Shown here: in pieces, positions 1-9,254 of the stretch
How positions within the stretch are numbered: the first letter of the stretch is position 1
Layout of the letters: each line of letters opens with the position of its first letter
Source of the DNA: Streptomyces albus subsp. albus
Lineage (GTDB): Bacteria; Actinomycetota; Actinomycetes; Streptomycetales; Streptomycetaceae
Direction of reading: 5' to 3'
Length of the DNA: 64,000 nt
Assembly (NCBI RefSeq): GCF_000719865.1
Contig: NZ_JOID01000003.1
Coordinates: 62,001 to 126,000 of the forward strand
The notes under the pieces: model-generated
The model's input: only the letters and a program-made list of their open reading frames with translations
Databases searched by the model: none
What the model was told of the DNA's origin: nothing
Position numbers and translations under genes: made by a program

Positions 1-118
1 AGGTGGCGTGCGTTACTGTCCGCGTGGCGTGTGCCTCCGCGGCTATTGACTGCTTTGTATCCGTCGACCCTCAAGACCGTCACCTCTCGCGCCTGGCGCG
101 GGGGGCGCAGGAGGCACC

Positions 119-1435
119 GTGCTCACCGCGTTCGCCCGGGCGTTCAAGACGCCCGACCTGCGCAAGAAGCTGCTGTTCACGTTGGGCATCATCGTGCTCT
201 TCCGACTCGGGGCCCATATTCCGGTCCCCGGGGTCAGCTACGTCAACGTCAACTACTGCATGGATGCGGCGAAGGGCCAGGGCGGGGATCTCTTCGGCCT
301 GGTCAACATGTTCAGCGGCGGCGCACTGCTGCAGCTGACGGTTTTCGCGCTCGGCATCATGCCGTACATCACGGCCAGCATCATTCTGCAGCTGCTCGTG
401 GTGGTGATTCCGCGTCTCGAGGCCCTGAAGAAGGAGGGCCAGAGCGGCCAGGCGAAGATCACGCAGTACACCCGCTATCTGACCGTGGCGCTCGGTGTCC
501 TGCAGGGCACCGGTCTGGTGGCCACCGCCCGCAGCGGCTCGCTCTTCCCGGGCTGTGACCGGGCGTCCGAGATCATCCCGGACCAGTCGATCTTCACGAC
601 CGCCGTCATGGTCATCACCATGACCGCCGGCACCGCCCTGGTGATGTGGCTCGGCGAGCTCATCACGGACCGCGGCATCGGCAACGGCATGTCGATCCTG
701 ATGTTCATCGCGATCGCCGCCGGCTTCACCGGTTCGCTGTGGCAGATCAAGCTGTCGGGCAAGATCGTCGACGGCTGGGTGGAATTCGGCGCCGTGATCC
801 TGGTGGGTCTGGCGATGGTCGCCCTGGTGGTCTTCGTCGAGCAGGCCCAGCGGCGCATTCCGGTGCAGTACGCGAAGCGCATGATCGGCCGCCGGTCCTA
901 CGGCGGTACGTCCACGTACATTCCGTTGAAGGTGAACCAGGCGGGTGTGATTCCCGTCATCTTCGCGGCTTCGCTGCTCTACATTCCGGCCCTGCTGGTG
1001 CAGTTCAGCAACTCGACTGCCGGCTGGGCGACTTGGGTTCAGGCGAATCTGGTCTCACCCGACAGCGCGATGTACATCATCACCTACTTTGTGATGATTA
1101 TCTTCTTCGCGTTCTTCTACGTGGCGATCACCTTCAACCCCGAAGAAGTCGCCGACAACATGAAGAAGTATGGTGGCTTCATCCCGGGCATCCGGGCTGG
1201 ACGTCCGACCGCTGAGTACTTGAGCTACGTGCTCAACCGCATCACGTGGCCGGGCTCGCTGTACCTGGGCTTGATCGCATTGGTGCCAACGGTGGCACTG
1301 GTTCTGTTCAACGCCGATCAGAACTTCCCCTTCGGCGGAACGAGCATCCTCATCATCGTGGGTGTCGGTCTGGAGACGGTGAAGCAGATCGAGAGCCAGC
1401 TTCAGCAGCGTAACTACGAAGGGTTCCTCCGCTGA
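119..1435 (+). CDS. secY: Preprotein translocase subunit SecY
   Basis: This is the central channel subunit of the Sec translocon in the cytoplasmic membrane, which works with SecE, SecG and SecA to export unfolded preproteins. The 438-aa product has the usual family length and ten hydrophobic segments. It shows typical SecY stretches, including the N-terminal [11 protein letters not shown] segment, the [11 protein letters not shown] loop and a C-terminal region ending [12 protein letters not shown] start was chosen because GGAGG lies just upstream (about 110-114). The stop codon overlaps the ATG of adk (ATGA), so the two are translationally coupled. The position, at the end of a ribosomal-protein cluster and followed by adk, map and infA, is the standard actinobacterial order. 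Confidence 0.98.
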   Translation: MLTAFARAFKTPDLRKKLLFTLGIIVLFRLGAHIPVPGVSYVNVNYCMDAAKGQGGDLFGLVNMFSGGALLQLTVFALGIMPYITASIILQLLVVVIPRLEALKKEGQSGQAKITQYTRYLTVALGVLQGTGLVATARSGSLFPGCDRASEIIPDQSIFTTAVMVITMTAGTALVMWLGELITDRGIGNGMSILMFIAIAAGFTGSLWQIKLSGKIVDGWVEFGAVILVGLAMVALVVFVEQAQRRIPVQYAKRMIGRRSYGGTSTYIPLKVNQAGVIPVIFAASLLYIPALLVQFSNSTAGWATWVQANLVSPDSAMYIITYFVMIIFFAFFYVAITFNPEEVADNMKKYGGFIPGIRAGRPTAEYLSYVLNRITWPGSLYLGLIALVPTVALVLFNADQNFPFGGTSILIIVGVGLETVKQIESQLQQRNYEGFLR

Positions 1436-2091
1436 TGCGAATCGTCCTCGTCGGGCCGCCTGGCGCCGGAAAGGGTACGCAGGCCGCGTACCTGGCCAAG
1501 AATCTCTCCATTCCGCACATCTCCACCGGTGATCTCTTCCGCGCCAACATCAGCCAGGGCACGCCCCTCGGCAAGCAGGCGCAGGAGTTCATGAAGGCCG
1601 GGGAGCTCGTCCCCGACGAGGTGACCGTCGGAATGGCGAGGGACCGGATGAGCCAGGCGGACGCCGCCGAGGGCTTCCTGCTGGACGGCTTCCCGCGCAA
1701 CCTGGACCAGGCCAAGGCGCTCGACGAGATCCTCGCCGCGGAGGGCACCGCCCTCGACGGCGTGCTGGACCTGGAGGTCCCCGAGGACGAGGTCGTGAAG
1801 CGGATCGCCGGCCGGCGGACCTGCCGCAGCGACAGCTCGCACACCTACCACGTCGAATACAAGAAGCCGAAGACCGACGGCGTCTGCGACGAGTGCGGTG
1901 GCGAGCTCTACCAGCGTGAGGACGACCGCGAGGAGACCGTCCGCAAGCGGCTGGAGGTCTACCACCGGGAGACCGAGCCGATCATCGACTACTACCGGGC
2001 CCAGGGCCTGGTGGTGACGATCTCGGCGCTCGGCAAGGTCGCCGAGGTGACCGAGCGGGCGATGGCCGCACTCAGCCGGGAAGCGGTCTGA
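1435..2091 (+). CDS. adk: Adenylate kinase
   Basis: Catalyses ATP + AMP to 2 ADP in the cytoplasm and keeps the adenine nucleotide pools balanced. The 218-aa protein starts with the P-loop [10 protein letters not shown] at residues 7-16 and has the DGFPRN motif around residue 84. The LID domain is the long, zinc-binding type, with Cys residues in [11 protein letters not shown] and in CDECGG. The start ATG overlaps the secY stop. A strong hairpin follows at 2104-2149, so transcription may partly end before map. Confidence 0.98.
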   Translation: MRIVLVGPPGAGKGTQAAYLAKNLSIPHISTGDLFRANISQGTPLGKQAQEFMKAGELVPDEVTVGMARDRMSQADAAEGFLLDGFPRNLDQAKALDEILAAEGTALDGVLDLEVPEDEVVKRIAGRRTCRSDSSHTYHVEYKKPKTDGVCDECGGELYQREDDREETVRKRLEVYHRETEPIIDYYRAQGLVVTISALGKVAEVTERAMAALSREAV

Positions 2092-2103
2092 GAACAGAGA
2101 AGT

Positions 2104-2149
2104 ACGGTACGGCCGCGGCGCCCCCCTCGGGGCATCGCGGCCGTACCGT
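2104..2149 (+). terminator. Hairpin between adk and map
   Basis: A perfect 14-bp inverted repeat (2104-2117 pairs with 2136-2149) encloses a loop that itself contains CCCC/GGGG. It is followed by TGTTGTG rather than a long T-run. This resembles the hairpin terminators of high-GC actinobacteria, or an attenuating or processing site within the cluster. Confidence 0.6.
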
Positions 2150-2214
2150 TGTTGTGTACGCACGGACCGGGCGGTGCCCGGGTCCGGTGAGGACGGAAGG
2201 CGGAAGGCGCCCCC

Positions 2215-3057
2215 ATGGTGGAGATCAAGACTCCGGAGCAGATCGCGAAGATGCGTGAGGCCGGGCTGGTCGTCGCGCGCATCCATGAGGCGTGCCGGGC
2301 GGCGGCGGTCCCGGGGGCGACGACCAAGGACCTCGACGACATCGCCCGCAAGGTGCTGGCCGAGCACGGCGCCAAGTCGAACTTCCTCGGCTACGGCGGC
2401 TTCCCGGCGACCATCTGCACCTCGGTCAACGACGTGGTGGTGCACGGCATCCCGGACACCGCGACCGTGCTGCGCGACGGGGACATCATCTCCATCGACG
2501 CCGGCGCGGTGATCGACGGCTGGCACGGAGACGCGGCCCTCACCGTCTTCGTCGGCGGCGGGCACGCCCCCGAGCTGGTGGAGCTCAGCCGGGTCACCGA
2601 GGAGTCGATGTGGGCCGGCATCGCCGCGGTGAAGCAGGGCAACCGCCTGGTGGACATCTCCAAGGCGATCGAGGGCTACATCCGCCGCCAGCCCCGCCCG
2701 TCCGGCGGCAAGTACGGGATCGTCCAGGACTACGGCGGCCACGGCATCGGCTCGCAGATGCACATGGACCCGCATCTGCTGAACTACGTCGACCGCAAGC
2801 GCGGCCGCGGCCCGCGCCTCGTGCCCGGCTTCTGCATCGCGATCGAGCCGATGGTGAGCCTCGGCACCCCCAGGACGCACGTCCTCCCCGACGAGTGGAC
2901 CGTGAAGACCGACGACGGCAGCTGGAGCAGCCACTGGGAGCACTCGGTGGCCCTCACCGAGGAGGGCCCGCTGGTGCTCACCGCCTTCGACGGCGGACGG
3001 GCCAAGCTGGCGGAGTACGGCGTCACGACCGCTCCGGACCCCTGCGCCGGGTCCTGA
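2215..3057 (+). CDS. map: Type I methionine aminopeptidase
   Basis: Removes the initiator methionine from nascent proteins. The 280-aa protein has the pita-bread metallopeptidase motifs: the TSVNDVVVHGIPD histidine segment (residues about 63-75), the first metal-ligand Asp in SIDAGAVIDGWHGDAA, the GHGIGSQMH histidine motif, and the C-terminal glutamates in IAIEPMV and WEHSVALTEEG. The ATG is preceded by GGAAGG at suitable spacing. It lies between adk and infA as in most actinobacteria. Confidence 0.96.
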   Translation: MVEIKTPEQIAKMREAGLVVARIHEACRAAAVPGATTKDLDDIARKVLAEHGAKSNFLGYGGFPATICTSVNDVVVHGIPDTATVLRDGDIISIDAGAVIDGWHGDAALTVFVGGGHAPELVELSRVTEESMWAGIAAVKQGNRLVDISKAIEGYIRRQPRPSGGKYGIVQDYGGHGIGSQMHMDPHLLNYVDRKRGRGPRLVPGFCIAIEPMVSLGTPRTHVLPDEWTVKTDDGSWSSHWEHSVALTEEGPLVLTAFDGGRAKLAEYGVTTAPDPCAGS

Positions 3058-3158
3058 GACCCGGGCGGCAGCGGGCCGGGCCGGGGCCGGAACGGGGCCG
3101 GCCCGGAAGATCCGCGGCGGCGCGGAGGCATAAGGATCTCCGCAGGAGGGAAGCTAGA

Positions 3159-3188
3159 TTAGTCTTTCCGGTTGCCGTCGCGTAGACT
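3159..3188 (+). promoter_or_regulatory. Candidate promoter for infA-rpmJ-rpsM...
   Basis: A good -10 hexamer, TAGACT (3183-3188), has a weak -35, TTAGTC (3159-3164), at 18-bp spacing. It lies about 70 bp before infA and 100 bp after map, which would give the translation and alpha-operon genes a promoter of their own. Confidence 0.4.
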
Positions 3189-3259
3189 GACACGTCGGAT
3201 CACGCCTGTCCTCGGGCATGCCGTGAGCCGATCAAGGTAGCCGATTCGAAAGGCGAAGC

Positions 3260-3481
3260 GTGGCCAAGAAGCAAGGTGCCATCGAGATCGAGGGCACCGT
3301 GATCGAGTCTCTGCCGAACGCCATGTTCAAGGTGGAGCTCCAGAACGGTCACAAGGTCCTCGCGCACATCAGCGGCAAGATGCGGATGCACTACATCCGT
3401 ATCCTTCCCGACGACCGGGTCGTGGTGGAGCTCTCTCCGTACGACCTGACGCGCGGCCGGATCGTCTACCGCTACAAGTAG
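3260..3481 (+). CDS. infA: Translation initiation factor IF-1
   Basis: IF-1 binds the A site of the 30S subunit during initiation. The 73-aa product is a single S1/OB fold with the near-invariant sequence: [14 protein letters not shown] at the start, [13 protein letters not shown] in the middle and [13 protein letters not shown] at the end. It starts with GTG after GCGAAGCG. It is followed closely by rpmJ and the rpsM operon. Confidence 0.98.
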   Translation: MAKKQGAIEIEGTVIESLPNAMFKVELQNGHKVLAHISGKMRMHYIRILPDDRVVVELSPYDLTRGRIVYRYK

Positions 3482-3542
3482 ATCTCGTGATCGTTCCGCC
3501 TTCGGGCGGGGTGGTCGCACGACCCGGAGAACCTCACATCCC

Positions 3543-3656
3543 ATGAAGGTCAAGCCGAGCGTCAAGAAGATCTGCGACAAGTGCAAGGTGATCCGCCGTC
3601 ACGGCCGGGTCATGGTCATCTGTGACAACCTGCGCCACAAGCAGCGCCAGGGCTGA
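3543..3656 (+). CDS. rpmJ: 50S ribosomal protein L36 (zinc-binding form)
   Basis: A 37-aa protein of the large subunit. The sequence begins [15 protein letters not shown]. Cys11, Cys14, Cys27 and His32 form the zinc ribbon of the C+ version of L36. Streptomycetes often keep a second, cysteine-free L36 elsewhere under zinc (Zur) control; none is seen in this window. It sits in the canonical infA-rpmJ-rpsM order. Confidence 0.97.
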   Translation: MKVKPSVKKICDKCKVIRRHGRVMVICDNLRHKQRQG

Positions 3657-3819
3657 CACCGACTCGCACTGAAGCAGTTCGCGCGACGCACCACAGACAG
3701 AACCGCAGTCATCCGTCCCTCGCGCAGGGGCGACACCCCCGGCGGAGGCCGGGGACCCGGCGGCCGAGCCGCCGGGAGAGATGCTGTGGAAGACCTCCGA
3801 TGCAATCAGGAGCCAATCG

Positions 3820-4200
3820 ATGGCACGCCTTTCCGGCGTTGACCTCCCGCGCGAGAAGCGCGTCGAGGTCGCCCTCACCTACGTTTTCGGTATCGGGCGC
3901 TCCCTGGCCCAGCAGACGCTGGACGCCACGGGCGTGAACCCGGACACCCGTGTCCGGGACCTGGCCGAAGAGGATCTGATCAAGATCCGCGAGTACGTGG
4001 ACGCCAACCTCAAGACCGAGGGTGACCTCCGCCGCGAGATCCAGGCCGACATCCGCCGCAAGGTCGAGATCGGCAGCTACCAGGGTCTGCGCCACCGCCG
4101 CGGTCTGCCCGTGCGCGGTCAGCGCACGAGCACCAACGCCCGCACCCGCAAGGGCCCGCGTCGCGCGATCGCCGGCAAGAAGAAGCCGGGCAAGAAGTAG
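3820..4200 (+). CDS. rpsM: 30S ribosomal protein S13
   Basis: Head protein of the 30S subunit that contacts the P-site tRNA and the B1 bridges. The 126-aa product has the classic start [21 protein letters not shown] and the basic C-terminal tail with [20 protein letters not shown]. An in-frame upstream ATG at 3781 would add 13 residues, but the ATG at 3820 matches the family N-terminus and follows AGGAG. First gene of the alpha operon. Confidence 0.98.
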   Translation: MARLSGVDLPREKRVEVALTYVFGIGRSLAQQTLDATGVNPDTRVRDLAEEDLIKIREYVDANLKTEGDLRREIQADIRRKVEIGSYQGLRHRRGLPVRGQRTSTNARTRKGPRRAIAGKKKPGKK

Positions 4201-4303
4201 TCCGCTCCGGACGCCACCGCGGTCCTCCGGGATGCGTCCCGGAAGTCCGCTGTCACCGCGGTCCGGCAGGTAGGACCGACCACCTCCACAGGAGTTTCTG
4301 AGT

Positions 4304-4708
4304 ATGCCTCCGAAGAGCCGTACGGCCGGCGCCAAGAAGGTGCGCCGCAAGGAGAAGAAGAACGTCGCCCACGGGCACGCTCACATCAAGAGCACGTTCA
4401 ACAACACGATCGTCTCGATCACCGACCCCACGGGCAACGTGATCTCCTGGGCCTCGGCCGGCCACGTCGGCTTCAAGGGCTCGCGCAAGTCGACCCCGTT
4501 CGCCGCGCAGATGGCCGCCGAGTCGGCCGCGCGCCGCGCGCAGGAGCACGGCATGCGCAAGGTCGACGTCTTCGTCAAGGGTCCCGGCTCCGGCCGTGAG
4601 ACCGCGATCCGCTCCCTCCAGGCCACCGGCCTCGAGGTCGGCTCGATCCAGGACGTGACCCCCACCCCGCACAACGGATGCCGGCCGCCCAAGCGCCGCC
4701 GCGTCTGA
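4304..4708 (+). CDS. rpsK: 30S ribosomal protein S11
   Basis: Platform protein of the 30S subunit, near the Shine-Dalgarno helix. The 134-aa product has the family core ([29 protein letters not shown]) and the C-terminal [21 protein letters not shown] precedes the ATG. It lies between rpsM and rpsD. Confidence 0.98.
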   Translation: MPPKSRTAGAKKVRRKEKKNVAHGHAHIKSTFNNTIVSITDPTGNVISWASAGHVGFKGSRKSTPFAAQMAAESAARRAQEHGMRKVDVFVKGPGSGRETAIRSLQATGLEVGSIQDVTPTPHNGCRPPKRRRV

Positions 4709-4736
4709 GCCGGCTGAAGTAGGAGACAAACAAACA

Positions 4737-5363
4737 ATGGCGCGTTACACCGGGGCCGACTGCAAGCGATGCCGTCGGGAGAAGCAGAAGCTCTTCCTCA
4801 AGGGGAGCAAGTGCGAGAGCGCGAAGTGCCCGATCGAGATCCGTCCTTACCCCCCGGGTGAGCACGGTCGCGGGCGCACCAAGGACAGCGAGTACCTGCT
4901 GCAGAAGCGTGAGAAGCAGAAGGCCGCTCGCATCTACGGTGTCCTTGAGAAGCAGTTCCGTGGTTACTTCGAGGAAGCCAACCGCAAGCAGGGCAAGACC
5001 GGCGAGAACCTGCTGCGCATCCTCGAGACCCGGCTGGACAACGTGGTCTACCGCGCGGGCTTCGCCAAGTCCCGCGACCACGCCCGCCAGCTGGTCAAGC
5101 ACGGTCACATCACCATCAACGGCCGCAAGAACGACATCCCGTCGTCCCGCGTGTCCGTGAACGACATCATCGAGGTCCGCAAGTCCTCGCTGGAGCTGAC
5201 GCCGTTCGTCGTCGCTCGGGCGGAGGCCGGCGAGAAGACCGTTCCGGCGTGGCTGGAGGCCATCCCGTCGAAGATGCGGATCCTCGTGCACAGCCTGCCC
5301 GAGCGCCAGGTGATCGACACCCAGGTGCAGGAGCAGCTGATCGTCGAGCTCTACTCGAAGTAA
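4737..5363 (+). CDS. rpsD: 30S ribosomal protein S4 (zinc-binding form)
   Basis: Primary 16S rRNA-binding protein that nucleates assembly of the 30S body. The 208-aa product has Cys9, Cys12, Cys26 and Cys31 at the N-terminus (the C+ zinc site), the RPYPPGEHGRGR segment, and an S4 RNA-binding domain (about residues 95-158). Placement between rpsK and rpoA is the ancestral alpha-operon order. From memory, some streptomycetes carry an S4 gene elsewhere, so both the location and the exact 51-bp copy of its 3' end 92 bp downstream deserve attention. ATG follows AGGAG. Confidence 0.97.
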   Translation: MARYTGADCKRCRREKQKLFLKGSKCESAKCPIEIRPYPPGEHGRGRTKDSEYLLQKREKQKAARIYGVLEKQFRGYFEEANRKQGKTGENLLRILETRLDNVVYRAGFAKSRDHARQLVKHGHITINGRKNDIPSSRVSVNDIIEVRKSSLELTPFVVARAEAGEKTVPAWLEAIPSKMRILVHSLPERQVIDTQVQEQLIVELYSK

Positions 5364-5506
5364 CCCGGGTGAGCCGGCAGCTCCTGCGGCCTTGCTCCGG
5401 GCGGTGCCACGCGCGCTGCTTGGGGTACGGGGATTACTCCCCGGGGGATCGCAGCATCGACACCCAGGTGCAGGAGCAGCTGATCGTCGAGCTCTACTCG
5501 AAGTAA
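5313..5506 (+). repeat. Exact 51-bp direct duplication of the rpsD 3' end
   Basis: The last 51 bp of rpsD (5313-5363, encoding IDTQVQEQLIVELYSK and the TAA stop) recurs without mismatch at 5456-5506. The offset is 143 bp, not a multiple of three. The 92 bp between the copies shows no gene. A short open frame covering 5249-5506 ends in the same 16-residue tail from the second copy but has no family start, so I treat the second copy as a remnant. It lies in the rpsD-rpoA spacer. Confidence 0.9.
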
Positions 5507-5623
5507 GGGCTCGTAACAGCTGAGGGGCGGGCGGCCGAAGCGGGGAATCCCGCGGCGGCCGCCCGTATCCTTGGCACTGTCCGGCATCAAATAGCGGGTG
5601 CCGAAGACTGAAGGAGTACATCC

Positions 5624-6646
5624 ATGCTGATCGCTCAGCGCCCCTCGTTGACCGAAGAGGTCGTCGACGAATACCGCTCCCGGTTCGTGATCGAGCCGCT
5701 GGAGCCGGGCTTCGGCTACACCCTCGGCAACTCCCTCCGCCGCACGCTGCTCTCCTCGATCCCCGGTGCCGCCGTCACCAGCATCCGGATCGACGGGGTC
5801 CTGCACGAGTTCACCACCGTGCCGGGCGTCAAGGAGGACGTCACTGACCTCATCCTCAACATCAAGCAGCTCGTCGTCTCCTCCGAGCACGACGAGCCCG
5901 TGGTGATGTACCTGCGCAAGCAGGGCCCGGGGCTGGTCACGGCCGCGGACATCGCCCCGCCGGCCGGTGTCGAGGTGCACAACCCGGACCTCGTCCTCGC
6001 CACGCTGAACGGCAAGGGCAAGCTGGAGATGGAGCTGACCGTCGAGCGCGGCCGCGGCTACGTCTCCGCCGTCCAGAACAAGCAGCTGGGCCAGGAGATC
6101 GGCCGGATCCCGGTGGACTCCATCTACAGCCCGGTGCTCAAGGTCACCTACAAGGTCGAGGCGACCCGTGTCGAGCAGCGCACCGACTTCGACAAGCTGA
6201 TCGTCGACGTCGAGACCAAGCAGGCCATGCGCCCCCGTGACGCCATGGCCTCGGCCGGCAAGACCCTGGTCGAGCTGTTCGGTCTGGCCCGCGAGCTCAA
6301 CATCGACGCCGAGGGCATCGACATGGGCCCGTCCCCGACGGACGCCGCCCTGGCCGCCGATCTGGCGCTGCCGATCGAGGAGCTGGAGCTCACGGTCCGT
6401 TCGTACAACTGTCTCAAGCGTGAGGGCATCCACTCCGTGGGTGAGCTCGTGGCGCGCAGTGAGGCCGATCTGCTGGACATCCGCAACTTCGGTGCCAAGT
6501 CGATCGACGAGGTCAAGGCGAAGCTGGCCGGCATGGGCCTGGCCCTCAAGGACAGCCCGCCCGGATTCGACCCGACCGCCGCCGCGGACGCCTTCGGGGC
6601 GGACGACGACGCGGACGCGGGCTTCGTGGAGACCGAGCAGTACTGA
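5624..6646 (+). CDS. rpoA: DNA-directed RNA polymerase alpha subunit
   Basis: Alpha dimerises to nucleate RNA polymerase assembly. The N-terminal domain (about 1-230) carries the dimer and beta/beta' contacts, including the [15 protein letters not shown] signature. The C-terminal domain (about 250-315) has the helix-hairpin-helix DNA and activator contacts ([29 protein letters not shown]). At 340 aa it has the normal streptomycete length with an acidic tail. The ATG is preceded by AAGGAG. A hairpin follows before rplQ. Confidence 0.99.
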   Translation: MLIAQRPSLTEEVVDEYRSRFVIEPLEPGFGYTLGNSLRRTLLSSIPGAAVTSIRIDGVLHEFTTVPGVKEDVTDLILNIKQLVVSSEHDEPVVMYLRKQGPGLVTAADIAPPAGVEVHNPDLVLATLNGKGKLEMELTVERGRGYVSAVQNKQLGQEIGRIPVDSIYSPVLKVTYKVEATRVEQRTDFDKLIVDVETKQAMRPRDAMASAGKTLVELFGLARELNIDAEGIDMGPSPTDAALAADLALPIEELELTVRSYNCLKREGIHSVGELVARSEADLLDIRNFGAKSIDEVKAKLAGMGLALKDSPPGFDPTAAADAFGADDDADAGFVETEQY

Positions 6647-6654
6647 GTCCGCCT

Positions 6655-6705
6655 CCGGCGGGGCGGCGGTTCGGCACCCTTGGTGCCGTGATTCCGCCCC
6701 GCCGG
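6655..6705 (+). terminator. Hairpin between rpoA and rplQ
   Basis: A GC-rich stem of about 12 bp (6655-6666 with 6694-6705) encloses a second small hairpin (CGGCACC/GGTGCCG around 6672-6688). There is no T-run. It may be a partial terminator or an mRNA processing site that sets the rpoA:rplQ ratio. Confidence 0.45.
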
Positions 6706-6873
6706 CCGCGGGCGTCGTCCTCACGGCTGAGGTGAGGGCGGAGCCGCCCGGCGCTCCGAGCCCGGACGCAAGCCTCCGGGAACCGCCGGTTCCCGGGTTC
6801 CGGCGGGCATCAGCCCGTACGGACACTGACACCGGTACCTGATACGGCCGGTGCAGAGACTGAGGAGAAACAC

Positions 6874-7407
6874 ATGCCGAAGCCCGCCAAGGGTGCCCGT
6901 CTGGGCGGCAGCGCCGCGCACGAGCGGCTGATGCTGGCGAACCTCGCCACCGCGCTCTTCGAGCACGGCCGCATCACCACCACCGAGGCCAAGGCCCGCC
7001 GGCTGCGCCCGGTGGCCGAGCGTCTGATCACCAAGGCGAAGAAGGGTGACCTTCACAACCGCCGCCAGGTGCTCCAGACGGTCCGCGACAAGGGTGTCGT
7101 CCACACCCTGTTCACGGAGATCGGCCCGCGGTACGAGAACCGTCCGGGTGGCTACACCCGGATCACCAAGATCGGCAACCGTCGTGGTGACAACGCCTCG
7201 ATGGCCGTCATCGAGCTGGTCGAGGCGCTGACCGTGCAGCAGACCGCTGTCGGTGAGGCCGAGGCCGCCACCAAGCGTTCCGCCAAGGACGCCGCCGGTG
7301 ACCAGGCTGTCGCGGACCTCAAGAAGGACCAGGGCGAGGCCGCGGCCGCCGAGTCCGAGGCTCCGGCCGCCGAGGCCGAGGCCGGCGAGGAGAAGAAGGA
7401 CGCCTGA
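6874..7407 (+). CDS. rplQ: 50S ribosomal protein L17
   Basis: Large-subunit protein near the exit tunnel. The first about 115 residues are the conserved L17 fold ([43 protein letters not shown]). It is followed by a 50-60-residue Ala/Glu/Lys-rich extension ending GEEKKDA, usual for streptomycete L17 and probably disordered. Total 177 aa. A 15-bp terminator hairpin follows. Confidence 0.98.
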   Translation: MPKPAKGARLGGSAAHERLMLANLATALFEHGRITTTEAKARRLRPVAERLITKAKKGDLHNRRQVLQTVRDKGVVHTLFTEIGPRYENRPGGYTRITKIGNRRGDNASMAVIELVEALTVQQTAVGEAEAATKRSAKDAAGDQAVADLKKDQGEAAAAESEAPAAEAEAGEEKKDA

Positions 7408-7458
7408 TCCAGGCGCCGCCTTCCGCTTCCCGGCCGGCTGTCACGGCCGGCTGTACGG

Positions 7459-7492
7459 ACGGGCCCGCTCCAGTTCTCTGGGGCGGGCCCGT
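7459..7492 (+). terminator. Terminator after rplQ
   Basis: A 15-bp stem (7459-7473 with 7478-7492, one G-U wobble) with a 4-nt loop TTCT lies 51 bp after the rplQ stop and 27 bp before truA. It probably marks the end of the ribosomal operon, with truA transcribed by read-through or its own promoter. Confidence 0.7.
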
Positions 7493-7518
7493 TCCGCGTC
7501 TGGTGAGAGGATCTTCGG

Positions 7519-8406
7519 ATGAGTGACGACGTTGAGCCGGGGCACGTACGGGTGCGGCTGGATCTTTCCTACGACGGGAAGGACTTCTCGGGCTGGGCGC
7601 GGCAGCGCGGGCGGCGCACGGTCCAGGGCGAGCTGGAGGACGCGCTGCGCGTGGTGATGCGGCTGCCGTATCCGGTGGAGCTCACCGTGGCGGGCCGTAC
7701 GGACGCCGGGGTGCACGCGCGGGGCCAGGTCGCCCATGTCGACCTGGCGGAGGAGGTCTGGGCCGAGCACGGCGAGAAGCTGCTGCGGCGGCTCGCGGGG
7801 CGGCTGCCGCACGATGTGCGGGTGTGGCGGGTGGGCGTGGCGCCGCCGCACTTCAACGCCCGCTTCTCGGCGGTCTGGCGTCGTTACGCGTACCGGGTCG
7901 GCGATCACCGCGGGGGCGTGGACCCGCTGCGGCGCGGTCACGTGCTGTGGCACGACCGGCCGGTCGACGTCGGTCTGATGAACGAGGCGGCGGCCAAGCT
8001 GCTCGGGGAGCACGACTTCGCCGCGTACTGCAAGAAGCGCGAGGGCGCGACCACCATCCGGACGCTGCTCGACCTGCACTGGGAGCGGCCGGGCCCGGGG
8101 GAGGAGGACGCCGGGCTCGCGGTGGCCACCGTGCGGGCGGACGCCTTCTGCCACAACATGGTCCGCGCGCTGGTGGGGTCCATGCTGCTGGTCGGCGACG
8201 GGCACCGGCCGGTGGGATTCCCGGCCGAGGTACTGGCGGGGCGGGTCCGGCACTCGGCCGTCAACGTCGTACGGCCGCACGGGCTGACGCTGGAGGAGGT
8301 CGGTTACCCGGCGGACGACCAGCTTGCCGCTCGCAACCTCGCGGCCCGCAACAGGCGGACGCTTCCGGGCGGCGGGGGGAGCGGCGAGGCCTCGCCGGAG
8401 TCCTGA
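7519..8406 (+). CDS. truA: tRNA pseudouridine(38-40) synthase
   Basis: Converts U38, U39 and U40 in the anticodon arm of tRNAs to pseudouridine. The 295-aa protein begins with a short acidic stretch, then [19 protein letters not shown]. The catalytic Asp is in [12 protein letters not shown] (about residue 61). It also has the family [16 protein letters not shown] and [14 protein letters not shown] motifs. truA after rplQ is common in bacteria. The C-terminal 25 residues are Gly/Ser-rich and less conserved. Confidence 0.96.
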   Translation: MSDDVEPGHVRVRLDLSYDGKDFSGWARQRGRRTVQGELEDALRVVMRLPYPVELTVAGRTDAGVHARGQVAHVDLAEEVWAEHGEKLLRRLAGRLPHDVRVWRVGVAPPHFNARFSAVWRRYAYRVGDHRGGVDPLRRGHVLWHDRPVDVGLMNEAAAKLLGEHDFAAYCKKREGATTIRTLLDLHWERPGPGEEDAGLAVATVRADAFCHNMVRALVGSMLLVGDGHRPVGFPAEVLAGRVRHSAVNVVRPHGLTLEEVGYPADDQLAARNLAARNRRTLPGGGGSGEASPES

Positions 8407-8667
8407 GGGCGCAGCCCGGGGCCGGAGTCCTGGGGCCGGAGTCCTGAGACGGCGGACGGGGTGCGGATTTCTTCCGCCGGGGTGCCGAACGGTTTCCCGT
8501 CCGGGGCGGCCGGTCCGGGGGTTCCCAGGCCGGGGGCCCGCGGCCGGAACCGCCGGCTGACGGCGCCGGAGCCGCTCGCCGCGGGGTTCACCGCCGGAGC
8601 AGCGATGAGTTTGCCCGCCCGGGGCGGTCGGTATGGGTAAACACTCTCGCGCTCCAGGAGGCGTCCC

Positions 8668-9150
8668 ATGATCGCTCACGGCTTCACCACGTGCCTGTGG
8701 TTCGACGGCAGGGCCGAGGAGGCGGCCCGGTTCTACACCTCCGTCTTCGAGGACGGCCGGATCGGCGGCGTCAGCCACTACAACGAGGCCATGCCGGACT
8801 CCGCCGGGAAAGTGATGACCGTTGACTTCGAGATCAACGGGCAGAAGTTCGTCGGCCTGAACGGCGGACCGCAGTTCCTCTTGAACGAGGCCGTCTCGTT
8901 CCAGATCCACTGCGAGACCCAGGACGAGGTGGACCACTACTGGGACCGGCTGATCGAGGACGGCGGGGAGGAAGGCCCCTGCGGCTGGCTCAAGGACAAG
9001 TTCGGGCTGTCCTGGCAGGTCATCCCCACCGCGCTCCTCGACATGGTCACCGATCCGGACCCGGAGAAGGCCAAGCGCGCCACGGAGGCGATGCTCGGCA
9101 TGAAGAAGCTGGACATCCGGGGGCTGCGGGCGGCGTACGAGGGGGCATAG
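8668..9150 (+). CDS. VOC-fold protein, PhnB / 3-demethylubiquinone methyltransferase-like family
   Basis: A 160-aa protein of the glyoxalase/bleomycin-resistance (VOC) superfamily, of the type often mis-named 3-demethylubiquinone-9 3-methyltransferase. Supporting features are the start GFTTCLWFDGRAEEAARFYTSVF, the middle GGPQFLLNEAVSFQIHCETQDEVDHYWDRL and the end GGEEGPCGWLKDKFGLSWQVIP. These proteins bind small molecules or metals; the substrate cannot be read from sequence. ATG after AGGAGG. It stands alone in its transcription unit. Confidence 0.85.
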   Translation: MIAHGFTTCLWFDGRAEEAARFYTSVFEDGRIGGVSHYNEAMPDSAGKVMTVDFEINGQKFVGLNGGPQFLLNEAVSFQIHCETQDEVDHYWDRLIEDGGEEGPCGWLKDKFGLSWQVIPTALLDMVTDPDPEKAKRATEAMLGMKKLDIRGLRAAYEGA

Positions 9151-9254
9151 CCCCTGCCGCACGCGGCGGTGACGTCTGTCCGGTGCGGCGCGCGCCGGCG
9201 GGCCGGCCGCGCGGGCCGCATCGGCGCCGTCAACTCCGTGCCAGGATGAGGGAC

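Noticed and set aside
5249..5506. An 86-codon open frame ending in the duplicated rpsD tail
   Set aside because: It overlaps rpsD out of frame and contains the S4 tail only because of the 51-bp copy. No ribosome-binding site or family N-terminus.
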